Positions 60,534-64,000 of a stretch of DNA of 64,000 bases are shown in pieces. The position numbers and the translations under genes were made by a program. Source of the stretch: Epiperipatus broadwayi (lineage: Eukaryota > Onychophora > Udeonychophora > Euonychophora > Peripatidae); contig JAQFVV010000152.1 of the NCBI GenBank assembly GCA_028023455.1, positions 2,418,001-2,482,000 on the forward strand, read 5' to 3'. Position 1 is the stretch's first letter. Each line of letters starts with the position of its first letter. Under the pieces are notes generated by a model, which saw only the letters and a program-made list of their open reading frames with translations, was not told where the DNA came from and searched no databases.

Positions 60534-63302
60534 TGAAGTTAAAAATTGGTGCATTGAACATTAGGGGTTTAAACTCGACCCAAAAAATTACAAAGCTTAA
60601 ACAATGGCTTTCACTTACACAACCGCATATACTCGGATTAACGGAGACAAAAATCTATGCTGGATCACAAATTGACCCTGCAAAACATTTAAGCAAAGAA
60701 GGTTTCTGTGCCTGTTCCAGAGACTTCATCACCTTCTACAGGCACAGGCATTCTTATATCAACAAACTGCCCTTTCACAGCTTTCAAAATTATATTCATA
60801 GATGCTAACTTACTAATTAAAACTTTTCAACATAAAACTATAAACCTCAATATAATTTTGGTTTATTTGCCTATTCAAGATAGCTGAATTATCACTATAA
60901 TAATGAACATCAACTCCATACTTGCAAGTACAGCAAACCCAACAATATTGATTGGTGATTGCAACATGTCATATCAGAAATTCATAGAAAAATGGCTTCA
61001 CTGAATATCCATACCACTGATGAGTGGTGAAGGCTTCCTACCTATGAATACAATATCTTTTCACAATGGTCATCATTCATCACTCATCGATCTATGCTTC
61101 TACTCCCCAATGCTGCACCACCAGATAGCAATAAAATTAACCCCCTCAGCTTTCTCAGACCATTCAGCACAAATAGTATCACTAAACCTTACGCAAATGC
61201 AGATATCACTTCTCCCACTAACAAAAACAATCAGAGTACTACTTCCAACAACCACCCCAGAATTTGTTTTCTCAGAAACATACATAATGCTAAACAAAAT
61301 AAAAGATATGAATCTCAACCCCATACAACAATATCTGGCATACATAAACATTCTATCATTCAATATCTCACATGTGACAAAAAATCAACCACCACCATCC
61401 AAATTGTTGACACTTGCAAATGAAATTCATAAACAAATAACCATGATTACGCCATCACATCAAACACAGCAGTATATACATGGTCTAACAAGTACATACA
61501 ACAAAACATGTGAAACACTAAAAAAATATTTGAGAATCAAAAAAAGCAAAATATGCATAACCCAACCACATACATGGACCAGAGATTACATTAAATGGGC
61601 ACTGGGAAACCCACCAATCATCAAAGTTCCAATGGCAATAGAAACAAAAGGTGGACATATACAGGACACAATATGATCCTATTTTTGAGCATTTTAAAAC
61701 CAAACTCCAATCTAAAACACCACTTAAATTACACTCCAAGCTATTTGGATAAGCAGAAACACAAAAACGTTTCATAACAAATGACTTCCTGGCAAAACTA
61801 AATACAATACCAAATGCATGCCATCCAGGAAGTCCTGGAATACCATTATTCATACTAAAACACCTAAGTAAATACACAGCACAATATCTGTGCAACCTAG
61901 CAAACCACTTATCTCAAGAAATTCAGGATGTGGAGGGAGTTCATCCCATTGCAATAGTGCCATTCAACAAAAAAACTAAAACTACCCTATCCCTCACAGA
62001 ACTCAGACCAATTTCCATGGAATCTTTGCCAATAAAAATTCTTGAAAAAATAATAAAATAAACAATAGAACCACATATAATGCCACTGATATCAGAAGTT
62101 CAATTTGCCAAAAGGAACTCATCCACAATTCAAGCGGCAGCATTATTCAAAGCAATCCTGGATTCAACAAGACAGAAAAAAATATAGTCCAATAGCAATT
62201 CAACTAGATATCGAGGGAGCTTTTGATGGAGTAGACATTTCCATATTGCTAGACATGCTTGGAAATACATCTATCCCCAAGACACATCTGTACATCATTG
62301 CAAATCTACTTCTCAACAGAGAAATACACATAACATTAAATGGAAAAAATTCTCCATCATTTGTTCCCACCCAATCCATATCCCAAGGCTCTCCTCTCAG
62401 TTCACTGTTATTTATTCTATATATTAACCCTTTAATAGAAAAAATCCAAAAAACATTTACCGGCATTCAAGTACCCGGCACTACACAATATATAGCTTGC
62501 TTGGCTTATATGGATGACATCACTGTTTTTCTCAATTCAAAAAAACAATTACCACAATTACAAAAAATTCTTAAAGGATATACGCAACAATACAAATTGA
62601 AGTTTAATCCAGAAAAGACTACTGCTTGGTCTGTTTACCGGGAAACCATGCACATCCATTTACAAAGCAAAACCAACATGTTTTTTAGGATTCCCGTTTC
62701 ATCTGGGAATAACCGGAATGAGGTGTTTAATACAAAATAGATTAAAAGAAGAAGCACAACGCATTGTCACCTCCCTATCAAAAACATATCTCTATATATA
62801 TTCTAAGGTCCAGCTAATAAATCAACTTATAATGACAAAAATAACATTATTTACCAATAATAAAATTCTCAAAAGCTTTCAAAGCAAAGATTAAAACCAT
62901 CTGTAACCAACTTTTATGGTCAAGAAAAGTGGTTGCAATATCAACAAAAAGACTAAATCAACCCCTTATTAAAAATGGTCTAGGTTTGCACAATATTGAC
63001 ATTTTTTTATACACAAAAATTAAGTAATCTAGTAATTTCCATTATGAATCAATTTTCAAAACTTAAATGCTTAATTCAAATTACTCGCACTGACAAACCA
63101 CCCCCAACAGGGCTATATATATCATCAATCATCCATCAATATAAAACAACTTTTAACAGAACAGAGCAATATACACACAAATATTCATATTGGAACATTC
63201 ACGAACAAATTCAACAGGAAAAAGACCTAAATGACGATAACACAATACTCGGAATAAACAACAGAAAATTACTACATGAATACAAAAAGTGGTCACTAGA
63301 AC
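60533..63302 (+). pseudogene. LINE ORF2: APE endonuclease and reverse transcriptase, broken, 3' end in gap
   Basis: The start ATG overlaps the ORF1 stop as TAATG (60531-60535). Endonuclease: IGALNIRGLN (Asn) and GLTETKI (Glu) near the N-terminus, a frameshift near 60715 to GTGILIS, then ILIGDCN near 60950, SLIDLCFYSP near 61080 and SDHSAQIVSL near 61165 (the His that completes the site). Reverse transcriptase: TELRPISMESLPIK near 62000, motif A QLDIEGAFDGVD near 62202, motif B SQGSPLSSLLFILYINP near 62380, motif C YMDD at 62508-62519, then FNPEKTTAWS. After another frameshift LGFPFHLGI follows near 62690. Several stops and frame changes occur. The sequence stops at the N run. Confidence 0.8.
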
Positions 63303-63802
63303 NNNNNNNNNNNNNNNNNNNNNNNNNNNNNNNNNNNNNNNNNNNNNNNNNNNNNNNNNNNNNNNNNNNNNNNNNNNNNNNNNNNNNNNNNNNNNNNNNN
63401 NNNNNNNNNNNNNNNNNNNNNNNNNNNNNNNNNNNNNNNNNNNNNNNNNNNNNNNNNNNNNNNNNNNNNNNNNNNNNNNNNNNNNNNNNNNNNNNNNNNN
63501 NNNNNNNNNNNNNNNNNNNNNNNNNNNNNNNNNNNNNNNNNNNNNNNNNNNNNNNNNNNNNNNNNNNNNNNNNNNNNNNNNNNNNNNNNNNNNNNNNNNN
63601 NNNNNNNNNNNNNNNNNNNNNNNNNNNNNNNNNNNNNNNNNNNNNNNNNNNNNNNNNNNNNNNNNNNNNNNNNNNNNNNNNNNNNNNNNNNNNNNNNNNN
63701 NNNNNNNNNNNNNNNNNNNNNNNNNNNNNNNNNNNNNNNNNNNNNNNNNNNNNNNNNNNNNNNNNNNNNNNNNNNNNNNNNNNNNNNNNNNNNNNNNNNN
63801 NN
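63303..63802. other. Assembly gap (500 N)
   Basis: Exactly 500 ambiguous bases. A round number usually means a gap of unknown or nominal size. Confidence 0.99.
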
Positions 63803-64000
63803 ATTCATCCGATAGTTACTATTTGAATGAAAGTTAAGTGAATGTGATTTATAAGCTGGAGTAAATTTGGGAGCAGTATCTGGATAATTAAGAATTTTAT
63901 GACTAATAGACTTTAGGGAAGATACATTAACAGGAAGACCCCCATTATATCTTTAGATCCATAAAGAGCGTCGTGTAAATTATGAGCTGGAATAATAATA
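63803..64000. other. Unassigned sequence after the gap
   Basis: About 200 bases. On the minus strand one frame reads GGLPVNVSSLKSISHKILNY with no family recognised. It cannot be tied to the LINE before the gap. Confidence 0.4.

Larger units (their letters stand above)
59050..63302 (+). mobile_element. APE-type LINE, two ORFs, running into the assembly gap
   Basis: ORF1 (59050-60533) and ORF2 (60533 to the gap) are both decayed but readable. The endonuclease plus RT combination marks an APE-type non-LTR retrotransposon. The RT wording (QGSPLSSLLFILYINPL, YMDD) and the zinc-knuckle ORF1 recall the L1/Tx1 group, which is tentative. The 3' end is hidden by the N run. Confidence 0.8.

Overview
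The window looks like nuclear DNA from an invertebrate animal. It is very AT-rich, has no closely spaced genes, no rRNA genes and no convincing host exon set, and is packed with eukaryotic mobile elements: a Penelope-like element (PLE) with a GIY-YIG endonuclease, LINEs, long-LTR elements, a Merlin/ISXO2-type transposase relic, foldback repeats and a tRNA-derived retroposon. I cannot name the species. A lophotrochozoan such as a mollusc is a guess only. The 500-N run at 63303-63802 marks a draft-assembly gap.

Layout. 0.2-1.2 kb: a non-autonomous DNA transposon with 43-bp terminal inverted repeats (TIRs). 1.2-10.5 kb: AT-rich DNA with microsatellites. 10.5-13.1 kb: a 2.6-kb LTR-like copy of a long-LTR family. 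17.3-20.9 kb: three foldback repeats, including a 1.1-kb palindrome. 21.0-22.7 and 28.8-31.5 kb: two diverged direct copies of one dispersed repeat. 22.9-26.0 kb: a PLE with two 211-bp pseudo-LTRs and a broken RT/GIY-YIG frame. 26.2-28.4 kb: a solo LTR with a CTAT duplication. 33.3-34.6 kb: a TIR element with a perfect 8-bp target-site duplication (TSD). 35.6 kb: a tRNA-Leu(TAA)-like retroposon with a 14-bp TSD. 36.6-37.3 kb: a Merlin-type transposase pseudogene, followed by a foldback element. 38.6-39.4 kb: a PLE GIY-YIG relic between 140-bp inverted arms. 42.9-45.6 kb: a second solo LTR. 46.4-47.5 kb: a decayed coiled-coil reading frame interrupted by a SINE-like foldback.

47.9-58.7 kb is a nested locus. 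A minus-strand LINE, cut off at its 5' end, carries a 9.26-kb LTR element inserted in its reverse transcriptase between the PQGG box and the YADD box. The insert has 3.15-kb LTRs, only a gag-like relic inside, no visible pol, and a GTAT duplication. 59.0-63.3 kb is another LINE on the plus strand, with ORF1 (zinc knuckle plus AT-hook) overlapping ORF2 (endonuclease plus RT) through TAATG. It runs into the gap.

Nothing here forms a cellular pathway; the window is an archive of successive insertions. The most unusual component is the LTR family with 2.2-3.2 kb LTRs. At least four loci share the terminus TGTAACGGTCAGAAT or close variants, and the one complete copy lacks its own polymerase. That looks like an animal counterpart of plant large retrotransposon derivatives.
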